Source: Chloracidobacterium sp.
GTDB taxonomy: Bacteria; Acidobacteriota; Blastocatellia; Pyrinomonadales; Pyrinomonadaceae
Assembly (NCBI GenBank): GCA_016706275.1
Contig: JADJJY010000002.1
Span: 1 to 64,000, forward strand
Reading direction: 5' to 3'
DNA: 64,000 nucleotides
A model generated the notes under the pieces. That model was given only the letters and a program-made list of their open reading frames with translations. It was not told the DNA's origin and did not search any database. This document shows, piece after piece, positions 43,072-52,078 of the stretch. The translations under genes and the position numbers were made by a program. Numbering within the stretch: position 1 is the first letter of the stretch; the number at the start of each line of letters is the position of its first letter.

Positions 43072-45186
43072 CTATTTCATCCCAAGGCTCTTGACCAGGA
43101 ATGCGTAGATGTCGGCTTGTTGTTCGATCGCTAGGGCGGTCGGTAAGCCAGCTCCGTGGCCGCCGCGGGTTTGGATGCGGATAAGGACCGGAGCATCACC
43201 TGCCTGAGCGTGCTGCATTGCAGCCGTGTATTTGAACGAATGAGCAGGGAACACGCGGTCATCGTGATCAGCCGTTGTCACTAAGGTAGGCGGGTATTTG
43301 GTACCGGGTTTGGCGTTGTGGTACGGCGAATAGGCGTACATCACCTTAAAGTCTTCGGCATTTGTCGGGTCGCCGTAATCCGAACGCCACGCCCAGCCGA
43401 TGGTGAACTTATCAAACCGGATCATATCCATCACACCGACCTGTGGGATCGCTGCACCGAAAAGATCCGGATGCTGGTTAAGCGTCGCACCGACAAGCAG
43501 GCCGCCGTTCGAGCCGCCTTGGATCGCGAGCTTAGGTGTAGAGGTGTATTTGTTTGCGATCAGCCATTTTGCGGCCCAGGCAAAATCGTCAAATGTATTT
43601 TGCTTGTTGAGCCGCGAACCGCCTTTCCACCAGTCTTTGCCGTACTCGGCACCGCCGCGAAGACACGCTGACGCATAAACGCCGCCCATTTCGAGCCACG
43701 CAACACGCGAAGCCGAAAATCCGGGCGTCGTCGAAATATTAAATCCGCCGTAACCATAAAGCAGCGTCGGATTGCTACCGTTGCGTTTCAAACCTTTCTT
43801 GTAGGTAAGGAACATCGGCACTTTTGTGCCGTCCTTGCTCGGGTAAAAGACCCGTTCGACCTCGTATTGTGTCGGGTCAAATTTCACCCCCGCCTTTCGA
43901 AAAACTTTGCTCTCGCCGGTTTTCATGTCGTAGCGATAGATGGTTGGCGGGGCGTTAAAGCTCGAGTAGGTGTAAAACGTCTCGGTATCGGTGCGTTTGC
44001 CGCCAAAACCGCCAGCCGTACCAATGCCCGGCAATTTGACGTCGCGGACAAATTTGCCGCTCGTTTCGTAGATCTTAAACGCCGTCGAAGCGTCCTGTAG
44101 ATAATTGAGAACGAATTGGTTGTTTATGAAGCTGACACCATTGAGCGTGTCGGCTGATTGCGGCACGACATCTTTCCAGATCATCGAACGGTCGAGCACG
44201 TTGCGTGAAACGACCTTGCCGCGCGGTGCGTCTTTGTCGGTCTGAAAATAAAACGTGGAGCCGTCGTTACCGAGGAAATTCCAGCTGTTTTCGAGATTTT
44301 CGACAAGCGGGACGATCGGGGCTTTTTCCATGGTCAGGTTTTTGAAATAGACCATGTTCATCCGCTCGGTGCCTTTGCCGACGGTGATGAGCAGCCAGTT
44401 ACCGTCTTCGGAGATCTCGGCTCCGCTAAAATACTCACCGTTATCGGGTCGTTCATAAACGACATAATCGTCGGACTGCGGCGTGCCGAGTTTGTGAAAA
44501 TATATCTTTTGGAAAAGTGTGGTCTGTTTGAGTTCTTCGCCTTTTTTCACCGGGGCATAGCTGCTGTAATAAAAGCCGCTGTTGTCTTTGAGCCACGCCG
44601 AGACGCCCTGACGGTTAGGTGCGAGCGTATCGGGTAAATCTTCACCGGTCACGGTGTTTCGGACGCGCCAAGTCGTGCGGTCGCTGCCGGCTTCGGAAAC
44701 GCCGTACGCCCAAAGCTTGCCGTCCTCGGTAAAGTTAGAGCCGTTCAACGCGGCAGTGCCATCCGCCCGGAGTTTATTCGGATCGAAAAATACCGTGCCC
44801 GGATCGTCAATAGATTTTGCCCTGTACCAGACGCTCTGATTCTGGAGGCCGTCATTCTTTGAATAAATGTAAAATCCGTCAGCGATCTTTGCCGGGGCTC
44901 CGAAACGCTCGTAATTGGTGAGTTCGGTGAGACGGTCTTTTATTTTTGCCCGCTGCGGAACCGATTGGATATAGGCGTCGGTGATCTTGTTTTCGGCGTC
45001 GATCCAAGACTTCATCTCGGCGGTCTCGGTATCTTCCATCCAGCGATACGGATCGGCAACGGATGTGCCGTGAAAATTATCGACCTGATCGCCGCGGCGC
45101 GGTTTGGGGTAATCAAATTTTTGTGCGGGAACGGCGGACGTCAGAAACGCACAAATAACTACAAAGAATAAAGTTCTCTTAAACAT
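43072..45186 (-). CDS. Secreted prolyl oligopeptidase, family S9A
   Basis: About 704 residues from ATG 45184-45186, chosen for its AGGAG and the signal peptide MFKRTLFFVVICAFLTSAVPAQ. The beta-propeller domain spans to about 430 (DPYRWMEDTETAEMKSW at the start). The catalytic domain has LYGYGGFNIS, SACLRGGAEYGKDWW, the nucleophile in QGGSNGGLLVGA at about 561-572, the aspartate in ADHDDRVFPAHS and the histidine in TRGGHGAG. It cleaves short peptides after proline, probably in the periplasm. It stands alone with a GC-rich hairpin and repeat after the stop. Confidence 0.94.
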   Translation of the reverse strand: MFKRTLFFVVICAFLTSAVPAQKFDYPKPRRGDQVDNFHGTSVADPYRWMEDTETAEMKSWIDAENKITDAYIQSVPQRAKIKDRLTELTNYERFGAPAKIADGFYIYSKNDGLQNQSVWYRAKSIDDPGTVFFDPNKLRADGTAALNGSNFTEDGKLWAYGVSEAGSDRTTWRVRNTVTGEDLPDTLAPNRQGVSAWLKDNSGFYYSSYAPVKKGEELKQTTLFQKIYFHKLGTPQSDDYVVYERPDNGEYFSGAEISEDGNWLLITVGKGTERMNMVYFKNLTMEKAPIVPLVENLENSWNFLGNDGSTFYFQTDKDAPRGKVVSRNVLDRSMIWKDVVPQSADTLNGVSFINNQFVLNYLQDASTAFKIYETSGKFVRDVKLPGIGTAGGFGGKRTDTETFYTYSSFNAPPTIYRYDMKTGESKVFRKAGVKFDPTQYEVERVFYPSKDGTKVPMFLTYKKGLKRNGSNPTLLYGYGGFNISTTPGFSASRVAWLEMGGVYASACLRGGAEYGKDWWKGGSRLNKQNTFDDFAWAAKWLIANKYTSTPKLAIQGGSNGGLLVGATLNQHPDLFGAAIPQVGVMDMIRFDKFTIGWAWRSDYGDPTNAEDFKVMYAYSPYHNAKPGTKYPPTLVTTADHDDRVFPAHSFKYTAAMQHAQAGDAPVLIRIQTRGGHGAGLPTALAIEQQADIYAFLVKSLGMK

Positions 45187-45266
45187 ATTGCGTAGATACT
45201 CCTTTGCGAAATGAATTTTCGCTAAGTATAAGACGCTATACGTCGAAAGCAAAATTGTATTGCGAA

Positions 45267-47567
45267 TTAAAAGGCGGGGATGTTATCCGGCACTGAGTTA
45301 GTTACATCGGTGACGCTGTTTTGGAGGGATGGCAGCCAATTGCGGTGGTCGTAGAGGGCGGCCTCGGCTTTGTCGCGGGTCTGTGGACGCGAGAGCAGAT
45401 AGCCCTGGCCATAATCACAGCCGAGATTTTGCAGCAGCGCGAGCTGCGCCTCGGTCTCGATGCCTTCGGCGATGACCTTTTTCTTGAGGTTTTTGGCGAG
45501 CGAGATGATCGTTTGCAGTATCTCGGAATCTTCGCCGTTTTCGCCAACAGCAATGACAAACGAACGGTCTATCTTTAAGGTGTCGAACGGCAGACGGTGC
45601 AGATAGCTGAGGCTCGAATATCCAGTGCCAAAATCGTCGATGCTGAGCTGGACGCCTAGGGCTTTGAGCCGATTGAGCACGCTGATCGTGTGTTCGGCAT
45701 TTTCCATTGCGGCGCTCTCTGTGATCTCGAGTTTGAGCGACGCGGGGTCGATCTTTGAGATAGCTAGGGCATTTTCGACATCGTCTATTAAGTCATCGTT
45801 GGACAAATGCTTGCCGGAAATATTGACGCTAACGATAAGGTCGCGATAAGACGGATCGATCTTTTGCCATGCCGCAAGTTGCTTGCAGGTGCTTTCGAGG
45901 ATCCATTTGGTGATCGGAATGATGAGTCCGGATTCCTCCGCGATCGGGATGAATTTATTTGGCGGGATCTGGCCAAATTCGTTGTGATGCCAGCGAAGCA
46001 ATGCCTCAAAACCGAACAGGCCGCCGCTTTGCAGGTCTACCAACGGTTGGTAATGCATCGTCAACTCGTTGCGGTCGATAGCACTGCGTAAGTCGTTCTC
46101 GTAACGGACGCGTTCGAGAAACCGCTCGCGAAGGTCTTTGGTAAATACGGCAACTCCGCTGTTTTTCTCTTTAGCATAATGCATCGCAATGTCAGCGTCG
46201 CGGAGGATCTCTTCGGGTGTGCTGTATTCGGCGTCGCACGGGGCGATGCCGACATTTACGCTCAGGCTGATGCGGTTGCCGCTAAGGCTAAATGGCTGTG
46301 CGATGCTGTCAAAGATACGACGGGCAACTTTCTGAGCCTTGCCGCTCGTGCCTAGATCTTTGAGTATGATCGCAAATTCGTCTCCGCCAATGCGGGCGAC
46401 CATGTCGGCGGAGTTGACCATTCGGACAAATCGTTTCGCGGCGACCATCAGAACCTTGTCCCCAAGCGTGTGTCCGAGGCTGTCGTTGATGTTTTTGAAC
46501 TTGCGAATGTCGAGGAACAATATTTGGAAAGTCGCTTTTGGATCGTTTTTATACCGATCGATCAGTTTTCGCAGGATATCGCCAAATTGCTTGCGGTTTG
46601 GCAGATCTGTTAGCGAATCATAAAGAGCCGCGTGTTGCAGATCCTTTTCGCTTTTGCGCAAGGCCTCATTAGCTAGCTCTTCTTTTTCAAGCGAGAGCGT
46701 CAGTTGCGATGCGTGCTTTTCAGCTTCACGGCGGCGCTCGCGTTCAACCTCAGCCTTTTCGCGTTCGGCTGATTCAGCCTGATGCATCGCTTCGCCGACC
46801 TTATTTATCGACTGGCGATAGCCAAAATATGCGATCGTCAAAGCGGTAAACGCGATCAAGCCGGTTAACAAATCGCCGAAATGAATGAGCTTATAGACAA
46901 TACCCGCCAAACCGGCTCCAACCATCTGAGTCATCGAGCTCGAAAAACAATCGCGTTTCCAGGTCACCCAGAGACTCGAGCCATCACTGGTCGAGCGAAC
47001 GATCGCCGCCAAAACGGATGAAGTTGCAAATTGCATTATCGCCAGACATCCAAGCGTTGACACCAGATGCGGGGTCGTCCCGGCGACCACCGAAACAAAA
47101 GGTAGCTTTGGGATGTAAAGCCACGCCAGATATGTGAACGATATCGATATCGAGTTAATCGCGACATTGGTCAATATCATCAAGCGACTGATCGTAAACC
47201 CTTTTGATCGGAGGTAGAGACAGCTTGCGAGATTTTCGAGGGCCGCGACTACTATTGCGGCCGGGCCGCCGTAGTACAAAAATGCCAGAAACACAGCCGC
47301 ATCCGAAAAGCTGATGGCAAATCGTGAGCGCGGCAATTCTAGGCTCATACGCGGAGCCACGATGGTCGAAAAAGCAATAACCAGCAAAAATCCCCAGCTC
47401 ACCGCAATTAACGGCAGATCTGCAAGCGCCGTTGCGAAGCAGATCGCTCCTATGAGGACAATTGTGTGTTTGGCATATTTTGAGATGGCTTCTCGATTCA
47501 TAACGGGAGATAACGGTGGGACGCGGGCCGTTGCAAAGCGGACATTGTGTGGGGATGAAGAATCCAC
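45267..47567 (-). CDS. Membrane-bound GGDEF-EAL cyclic-di-GMP enzyme
   Basis: 766 residues from GTG 47567; an ATG at 47501 (MNREAISKY) may be the true start. About eight transmembrane helices lie in the first 260 residues, forming a sensor-type input domain. A short coiled coil rich in E, R and K follows. GGDEF is intact (RIGGDEFAII at about 390-399) and the phosphodiesterase EAL domain begins FEALLRWHH at about 518 with DDFGTGYSSL and KIDRSF. It could make and break c-di-GMP; which dominates is unknown. A GTTTAACAC direct repeat lies in the gap upstream. The long upstream gap (47568-47934) is shared with the GIIVGD gene. Confidence 0.93.
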   Translation of the reverse strand: MDSSSPHNVRFATARVPPLSPVMNREAISKYAKHTIVLIGAICFATALADLPLIAVSWGFLLVIAFSTIVAPRMSLELPRSRFAISFSDAAVFLAFLYYGGPAAIVVAALENLASCLYLRSKGFTISRLMILTNVAINSISISFTYLAWLYIPKLPFVSVVAGTTPHLVSTLGCLAIMQFATSSVLAAIVRSTSDGSSLWVTWKRDCFSSSMTQMVGAGLAGIVYKLIHFGDLLTGLIAFTALTIAYFGYRQSINKVGEAMHQAESAEREKAEVERERRREAEKHASQLTLSLEKEELANEALRKSEKDLQHAALYDSLTDLPNRKQFGDILRKLIDRYKNDPKATFQILFLDIRKFKNINDSLGHTLGDKVLMVAAKRFVRMVNSADMVARIGGDEFAIILKDLGTSGKAQKVARRIFDSIAQPFSLSGNRISLSVNVGIAPCDAEYSTPEEILRDADIAMHYAKEKNSGVAVFTKDLRERFLERVRYENDLRSAIDRNELTMHYQPLVDLQSGGLFGFEALLRWHHNEFGQIPPNKFIPIAEESGLIIPITKWILESTCKQLAAWQKIDPSYRDLIVSVNISGKHLSNDDLIDDVENALAISKIDPASLKLEITESAAMENAEHTISVLNRLKALGVQLSIDDFGTGYSSLSYLHRLPFDTLKIDRSFVIAVGENGEDSEILQTIISLAKNLKKKVIAEGIETEAQLALLQNLGCDYGQGYLLSRPQTRDKAEAALYDHRNWLPSLQNSVTDVTNSVPDNIPAF

Positions 47568-47934
47568 CTAAGAAAGTTTAACACGTTTAACACTAAAAAG
47601 CCACATAAAATAAGGGCTATTTAGTAGAAAGTGGATACCGGTTATACACCTGCAAAGTGTATAAGAAGTATGCAGTTTGTTAAGTGCAAGAAAACAAGCT
47701 ATTTAACCGTGAAGTTACAGTCAAGTGGAAACAAAGTATCCAAAGAAGGTCAATGTTGAAACTGAAGTGTTGGAGAGAATTGTCTGTCTGTAAATCTATG
47801 TAAATACAGAAGTTATGTGATTGGGCGACGTTGTGGCACACTTTGGCACGCGGCTTGTAATAGAGAGGGCAGGAAGAACAAACAAGGCGGGTTTCGAAAT
47901 TAAATTAAAAAACTTTTAGGAGAAGATAAATAAA
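47568..47934. other. Divergent intergenic region, 367 bases
   Basis: It separates the GGDEF-EAL gene from the GIIVGD peptide gene. It contains a GTTTAACACGTTTAACAC direct repeat at 47578-47595, TGTCTGTC at 47781-47788, the sigma-54 promoter at 47844-47859 and the ribosome site of the peptide gene. The remainder is A+T-rich without open frames. The features point to strong regulation of the peptide gene. Confidence 0.7.
47844..47859 (+). promoter_or_regulatory. Sigma-54 promoter of the GIIVGD peptide gene
   Basis: TGGCACG-CGGC-TTGTA, sharing the -24 heptamer and the -12 TTGTA with the pilin promoter at 31956-31971. The expected start lies near 47871, leaving a leader of about 64 bases. A TGTCTGTC word lies 55-63 bases upstream. 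Confidence 0.85.
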
Positions 47935-48222
47935 ATGAAAAAGACATTCACAACACTCACATTGGCTCTCGTACTTACACTCGGATCGACCTTTACATTT
48001 GCAAGCGGCGGCATCATCGTCAGCGACGCAACCGGCATAATCGTTGGTGACAAAAATGAAACCAAATGCGACAACGGCAAAGACGGAATCATCGTTGGCG
48101 ATATCGTAGGCATCATCGTCGGTGACATCGTAGGCATCATCGTTGGCGACAAGGCTACACCTTGCTCAGAAAAAGACGGCATCATCGTTGGCGACGCAAC
48201 GGGCATCATCGTCGGTGACTAA
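47935..48222 (+). CDS. Secreted GIIVGD-repeat peptide, unknown function
   Basis: 95 residues with AGGAG at 47918-47922. The signal peptide is MKKTFTTLTLALVLTLGST with likely cleavage near FAS-G. The mature chain of about 70 residues is nearly all GIIVGD units: one GIIVSD and six GIIVGD. They are arranged as pair, cysteine loop (KNETKCDNGKD), three units joined by IV, cysteine loop (KATPCSEKD), pair. The order is close to mirror-symmetric. Alternating hydrophobic and Gly-Asp steps suggest a beta-arch, solenoid or amyloid-like fold with one possible disulfide. The DNA is repetitive too. It is driven by a sigma-54 promoter and closed by a terminator, so it is a single-gene unit. I do not recognise a described family; function is unknown. 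Confidence 0.85.
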   Translation: MKKTFTTLTLALVLTLGSTFTFASGGIIVSDATGIIVGDKNETKCDNGKDGIIVGDIVGIIVGDIVGIIVGDKATPCSEKDGIIVGDATGIIVGD

Positions 48223-48258
48223 TTAACCAACGCTTTTCCTACACCGGGAGGAACAACA

Positions 48259-48294
48259 AAAACAGCCTTGTCGGGATACCGATAAGGCTGTTTT
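48259..48294 (+). terminator. Strong intrinsic terminator after the GIIVGD gene
   Basis: Stem AAAACAGCCTT (48259-48269) with AAGGCTGTTTT (48284-48294), extended inward by TCGG/CCGA around GATA, 37 bases after the stop. Confidence 0.9.
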
Positions 48295-48307
48295 GATTTG
48301 AAAGGAT

Positions 48308-49498
48308 CTATTTTTTGGGGGAAAGCGATCTAAGAGTTTCTACTGCCTTCGGTAGCATTTCGATGACCTGATCGATGTCCTCGACGGTATTGAAACGCCC
48401 GAAGCTAAAACGGATCGCACCGCGTGCGAGTTCCTCGTCATGACCCAAAGCGCGGATCACGGGCGACGGTTCGAGTGAGCCGGACGAACATGCCGAGCCC
48501 GTCGAGACCGCTATACCCTGCATATCGAGGTTTATCAACAGCCCCTCGCCCTCGATAGAACGAAACGAGATGTTTGAGATATTAGGCAGCCGATTTTCTC
48601 GGTCGCCGTTAAAAACGACGTCAGAGATCATTTCGCCCACTTTTCTTTCAAAACTATTTCGCAGATGACCTAGCTCCTCCGCTGATCTTTTAAGCTCGTT
48701 CTGAGCTAACTCACACGCTTTGCCAAACGCCACGATATTGGAAACTGATTCTGTGCCTCCTCGACGCTCGCGTTCTTGACGGCCGCCGAGGTTTTGCGGA
48801 TGGAGCCGGACGCCGCGACGGACGTAGAGTGCACCGGAACCTTTTGGTGCGTAGATCTTATGCGCCGAGATCGAAAGCAGGTCGCAGCCGATCGCCTCGA
48901 CGTCGAGCGGCATCTTTCCGGCGGCCTGGACGGCGTCGGTGTGAAACCAGATCTTTTTACCCTCGCTTCTCAATTCTCGAACCAATTTACCGATCTCACC
49001 GATCGGCTGGAGCGTGCCGATCTCATTGTTGGCGGCCATGATCGAGATCAAGGCGGTATCGTCGGTGATCGCTGATTTTACGTCGGCGAGTCGGACGATG
49101 CCGTTGTCATACACCGGTAAGTACGTAATCGACACGCCTTGTTTTTCGAGGTCTTCGCAAACGTTTAGCACAGCTGAATGCTCAATTGCGGATGTTATGA
49201 TGTGGGGCTTGGGGGTTGTGTCGCCGTCGCGATTTTGCCTCGCCTCGATCAGTCCGCGGATCGCAAGATTATTGGCCTCGGTGCCGCCGGATGTAAAGAC
49301 GATCTCGTTTGGACGTGCGTTTATCAGTGCGGCGACCTGATGCCGGGCTTTGTCGAGAGCGGCACGGGCTTCTTGGCCATAGAAATGAATGCTAGACGCG
49401 TTGCCAAATTTAGCCATCAAATAGGGGAGCATGGCTTCGACGACGGCGGGGTCGATAGGTGTTGTGGCACTGTTATCGAGATATATGCGGCGAAACAT
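48308..49498 (-). CDS. Cysteine desulfurase (NifS/IscS type)
   Basis: 396 residues. It is a PLP enzyme that takes sulfur from cysteine for iron-sulfur clusters and thio-modification. N terminus YLDNSATTPIDPAVVEAM; PLP-binding histidine/lysine segment SISAHKIYAPKGSGALYVR; catalytic cysteine in STGSACSSGSLEPSPVI. The class I (NifS/IscS) spacing is kept. No iscU, mnmA or regulator is adjacent, so partners lie elsewhere. It is divergent from a radical SAM gene that needs Fe-S clusters, which may or may not be meaningful. Confidence 0.94.
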   Translation of the reverse strand: MFRRIYLDNSATTPIDPAVVEAMLPYLMAKFGNASSIHFYGQEARAALDKARHQVAALINARPNEIVFTSGGTEANNLAIRGLIEARQNRDGDTTPKPHIITSAIEHSAVLNVCEDLEKQGVSITYLPVYDNGIVRLADVKSAITDDTALISIMAANNEIGTLQPIGEIGKLVRELRSEGKKIWFHTDAVQAAGKMPLDVEAIGCDLLSISAHKIYAPKGSGALYVRRGVRLHPQNLGGRQERERRGGTESVSNIVAFGKACELAQNELKRSAEELGHLRNSFERKVGEMISDVVFNGDRENRLPNISNISFRSIEGEGLLINLDMQGIAVSTGSACSSGSLEPSPVIRALGHDEELARGAIRFSFGRFNTVEDIDQVIEMLPKAVETLRSLSPKK

Positions 49499-49613
49499 AT
49501 TGTAAGTCTAACGCCTTTTGCTGTGTTGCTGAAACAACCGCCGATGATATAAATTAGAGAATGGTCTATTGTGCCTAAATTGTGTTTGGTGAACGATAGA
49601 CCGGGGATGAAAT

Positions 49614-50774
49614 ATGGATTTTGCGACGAAAGAAATTTTCAAACGATACGCAAGTATTTTGGTCGGTAAGCCGATCTCGCCGGTGTTTTTGAACATACTG
49701 GTGACGAGCGTTTGCGATATGCGTTGTACGCACTGCTTTTTTACCGAAGAGTTGGACGACAGGCCGCGTAAAAAGCTGCAGATGAAGACCGACGAGATCG
49801 CTAAAATCTCGGAAACGCTTGGCGGAAACCTGGGCGTTTTGGTTCTCGCGGGCGGCGAGCCGTTCACGCGTAAAGACTTGCCGCAGATCGTGCGTGCCTT
49901 TTACGAAAACAACAAGCTCGACTCGATCTATCTGATGTCTAATGGCCAGATCCATCCGCGTATTTTCCCGGATGTCGCCCAGATCATGGACGAATGTCCG
50001 AATTTGAACGTCAGTGTCGCGCTCGGTATCGACGGCATGAAAGACGCTCACGAGAAAATTCGCCGCAAAGAGGGAAGCTGGGACAAAGCGATCCACACGG
50101 CCCGCACTTTGCAGCAGATGAAAAAAGAGCAGTATCCGAGGCTTGATATTCAGACTTGCACCTGCGTGATGCATTCGAACGAGGAGACGATCTTTGACTG
50201 GTACGATTTCCTGAAATACGACCTCAAACCGGACAAGGTGAATATCAACTATATTCGCCCTCCGTCAGCCGATCCGATTGAATTGCAGTTTGACCATAAA
50301 CGTTATCAGCAACTGTCGCAGATGATCCTTGAGGATACTAAGGACGCGACGCTTAAGAATAATTACGGCGGCGACTCAGGCTTTTTCAAGGCCGCGGTCG
50401 ATATCTATATGCACGATATCATTGCCAAAACCAAAGAAGAGGGTAAGGCACAGCTCAAATGCTATGCCGGATCTGCCGGTGCCGTGATCTATGACAACGG
50501 TGCTTTGTCTTCGTGTGAAAATAAGGGTGACGTTCTGAATTTGCGTGATTACGAGTGGGATTTTCAGGCCGCCTGGAAGACCGCCGAGATGAAACAACGC
50601 CGTGTCGAGGTCGCCGACGGCTGTCACTGTACACATGAATCGAATTGTTTCTATCCTTCGCTGCCGCTAAACCCGGGCCATTTGATCAAGATCATCAAGC
50701 TCGAAGGCCAGATGAAGAAGGCTGCAAAGAATGCGGGCTTTCTCGCGGCAAAGGAAGTTGCACTAAAGGCATAA
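49614..50774 (+). CDS. Radical SAM protein with SPASM-like C-terminal cysteines
   Basis: 386 residues. The 4Fe-4S cluster motif CDMRCTHC is at about 38-45 and the SAM-binding GGE motif is VLAGGEPFTRKDL. The C-terminal region has extra cysteines CYAGSAGAVI, SSCEN, DGCHCTHESNC, placed as in SPASM/twitch proteins that bind auxiliary clusters. It is probably a cofactor, peptide or lipid-modifying enzyme. Downstream, 15 bases away, is a glycosyltransferase and then an SDR, so a small pathway is likely. A role on the GIIVGD peptide 1.4 kb upstream is conceivable but there is no direct evidence. Confidence 0.85.
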   Translation: MDFATKEIFKRYASILVGKPISPVFLNILVTSVCDMRCTHCFFTEELDDRPRKKLQMKTDEIAKISETLGGNLGVLVLAGGEPFTRKDLPQIVRAFYENNKLDSIYLMSNGQIHPRIFPDVAQIMDECPNLNVSVALGIDGMKDAHEKIRRKEGSWDKAIHTARTLQQMKKEQYPRLDIQTCTCVMHSNEETIFDWYDFLKYDLKPDKVNINYIRPPSADPIELQFDHKRYQQLSQMILEDTKDATLKNNYGGDSGFFKAAVDIYMHDIIAKTKEEGKAQLKCYAGSAGAVIYDNGALSSCENKGDVLNLRDYEWDFQAAWKTAEMKQRRVEVADGCHCTHESNCFYPSLPLNPGHLIKIIKLEGQMKKAAKNAGFLAAKEVALKA

Positions 50775-50789
50775 AGAAAACGCCACTAG

Positions 50790-51980
50790 ATGCAGCCTAA
50801 CACACCAAAAATCCTAATTATTTCCTCCGACACCGGCGGCGGGCACCGCTCTGCTGCGAAAACTATTGCTGACGGTGTCGAACGATTTTGGAAAGGCGAG
50901 TCGGCTGTCGTTCGTACGATCAAGGCGGTCGAGGATTCGCATCACATTACCGAAAAGCTGGTAAAGGTTTACAACTGGACGCTGAAAAACAAGCAGCATT
51001 GGATGAAGTATCTCTACTGGGCGATGAACAAGATCCGTCCCGAGACGAGGGAGTTCTTTCACAAACGGTGTATTGGATACGTTCGAGGGCAGTTTGAAAA
51101 ATGGTGTCCGCATATCGTCGTCAGTGTCCATCCGCTAACGCAGCATATCTTTGCCCGAATACTTAAGGAACTTGATCTAATAGATCAGGTTCCGCTTGTA
51201 ACTGTTGTAACTGATCCATGTTATGGATTTTGGAAAGGCTGGGCTTGCGACGACGTTTCACTGTATCTGGTGGCGAATGAAGATGCCGAGCGGCAGCTCG
51301 TCGATTACGGTATCTCGCCAGATCGGATCAAGATATCAGGTATGCCGGTCGATCCAAAGTTTCACGAGATCGACGAAAAAGACGCCCAAAGCGCACGCCG
51401 GATCTATGGCCTCGACCCCGATAAATTTACGGTGTTTGTTAACGCCGGTTGGGTTGGCGGCGGCAATATTCCTAAGATCTTTAAAGAATTCGTCCGCGGT
51501 GAACTCGACGTTCAGGCGATATTTCTTGCCGGTAAGAACGAAGAATTGAGGCTTGAGGCTGAAGAAATTGCCAAGACGGCAAAATTCCCGGTAAAGGTCA
51601 TTGGTTATTCCGACGAGATCGAAAAGCTGATGCAGTCGGCGAATGTGATGATCTCAAAACTTGGAGGGCTTACCACGTTTGAAGCCCTAGCTTGCCGCTT
51701 GCCGATAATTGCCGATGCGACCACGCCACCGATGCCGCAAGAAGCTGGTACATCGCGGCTTATTGAGGCTCGCGGAGCGGGCATCCTGCTAAAACGTTCG
51801 ACCGACATCGTCCCGACGATACGCAATCTTGTGAACAACCAAGGCGAGTATTCGCGTATGAAGATCGCGACGGCGGGTATGACGATGCCAAATTCGACCG
51901 AGTCGATCATTCGTGAGATCAACGCTCTTTGGCCAAAGGCACAAGCCGCCGCCCCGTCGGTTCCTGAGCCTGCAGTCTAA
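50790..51980 (+). CDS. MGDG synthase/processive glucosyltransferase-like GT28 protein
   Basis: 396 residues. The N-terminal region is ILIISSDTGGGHRSAAKTIADG, the MGDG synthase-like acceptor domain. The C-terminal donor-binding domain has NAGWVGGGN, SANVMISKLGGLTTFEALA and PQEAGTSRLIEARGAGIL. Relatives transfer galactose or glucose from UDP-sugars to diacylglycerol, or make other glycolipids at the cytoplasmic membrane face. No signal peptide. It sits between a radical SAM protein and an SDR, so the acceptor may be a lipid made by that cluster. The exact sugar and acceptor are unknown. Confidence 0.87.
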   Translation: MQPNTPKILIISSDTGGGHRSAAKTIADGVERFWKGESAVVRTIKAVEDSHHITEKLVKVYNWTLKNKQHWMKYLYWAMNKIRPETREFFHKRCIGYVRGQFEKWCPHIVVSVHPLTQHIFARILKELDLIDQVPLVTVVTDPCYGFWKGWACDDVSLYLVANEDAERQLVDYGISPDRIKISGMPVDPKFHEIDEKDAQSARRIYGLDPDKFTVFVNAGWVGGGNIPKIFKEFVRGELDVQAIFLAGKNEELRLEAEEIAKTAKFPVKVIGYSDEIEKLMQSANVMISKLGGLTTFEALACRLPIIADATTPPMPQEAGTSRLIEARGAGILLKRSTDIVPTIRNLVNNQGEYSRMKIATAGMTMPNSTESIIREINALWPKAQAAAPSVPEPAV

Positions 51981-52078
51981 GCTTTTCGGGTTAAATCACG
52001 ATACGCGACTTGTCAGAAAACGGTGTTTTAATTAACCTTTCATTTAGTATCTCGTTCAACATCGACGGAGAAAATAGC

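Noticed and set aside
47916..48209. 97-codon minus-strand frame opposite the GIIVGD gene (MPTMSPTMM repeats)
   Set aside because: It exists because the repeat on the plus strand is open on both strands. No ribosome site, and the plus-strand gene has a promoter, ribosome site, signal peptide and terminator.
48308..50774. GIIVGD peptide as a RiPP precursor processed by the radical SAM protein
   Set aside because: The peptide has a Sec-type signal and no leader/core division, the two genes are separated by a minus-strand gene and a strong terminator, and the radical SAM protein groups with a glycosyltransferase and an SDR. Kept only as a remote possibility.
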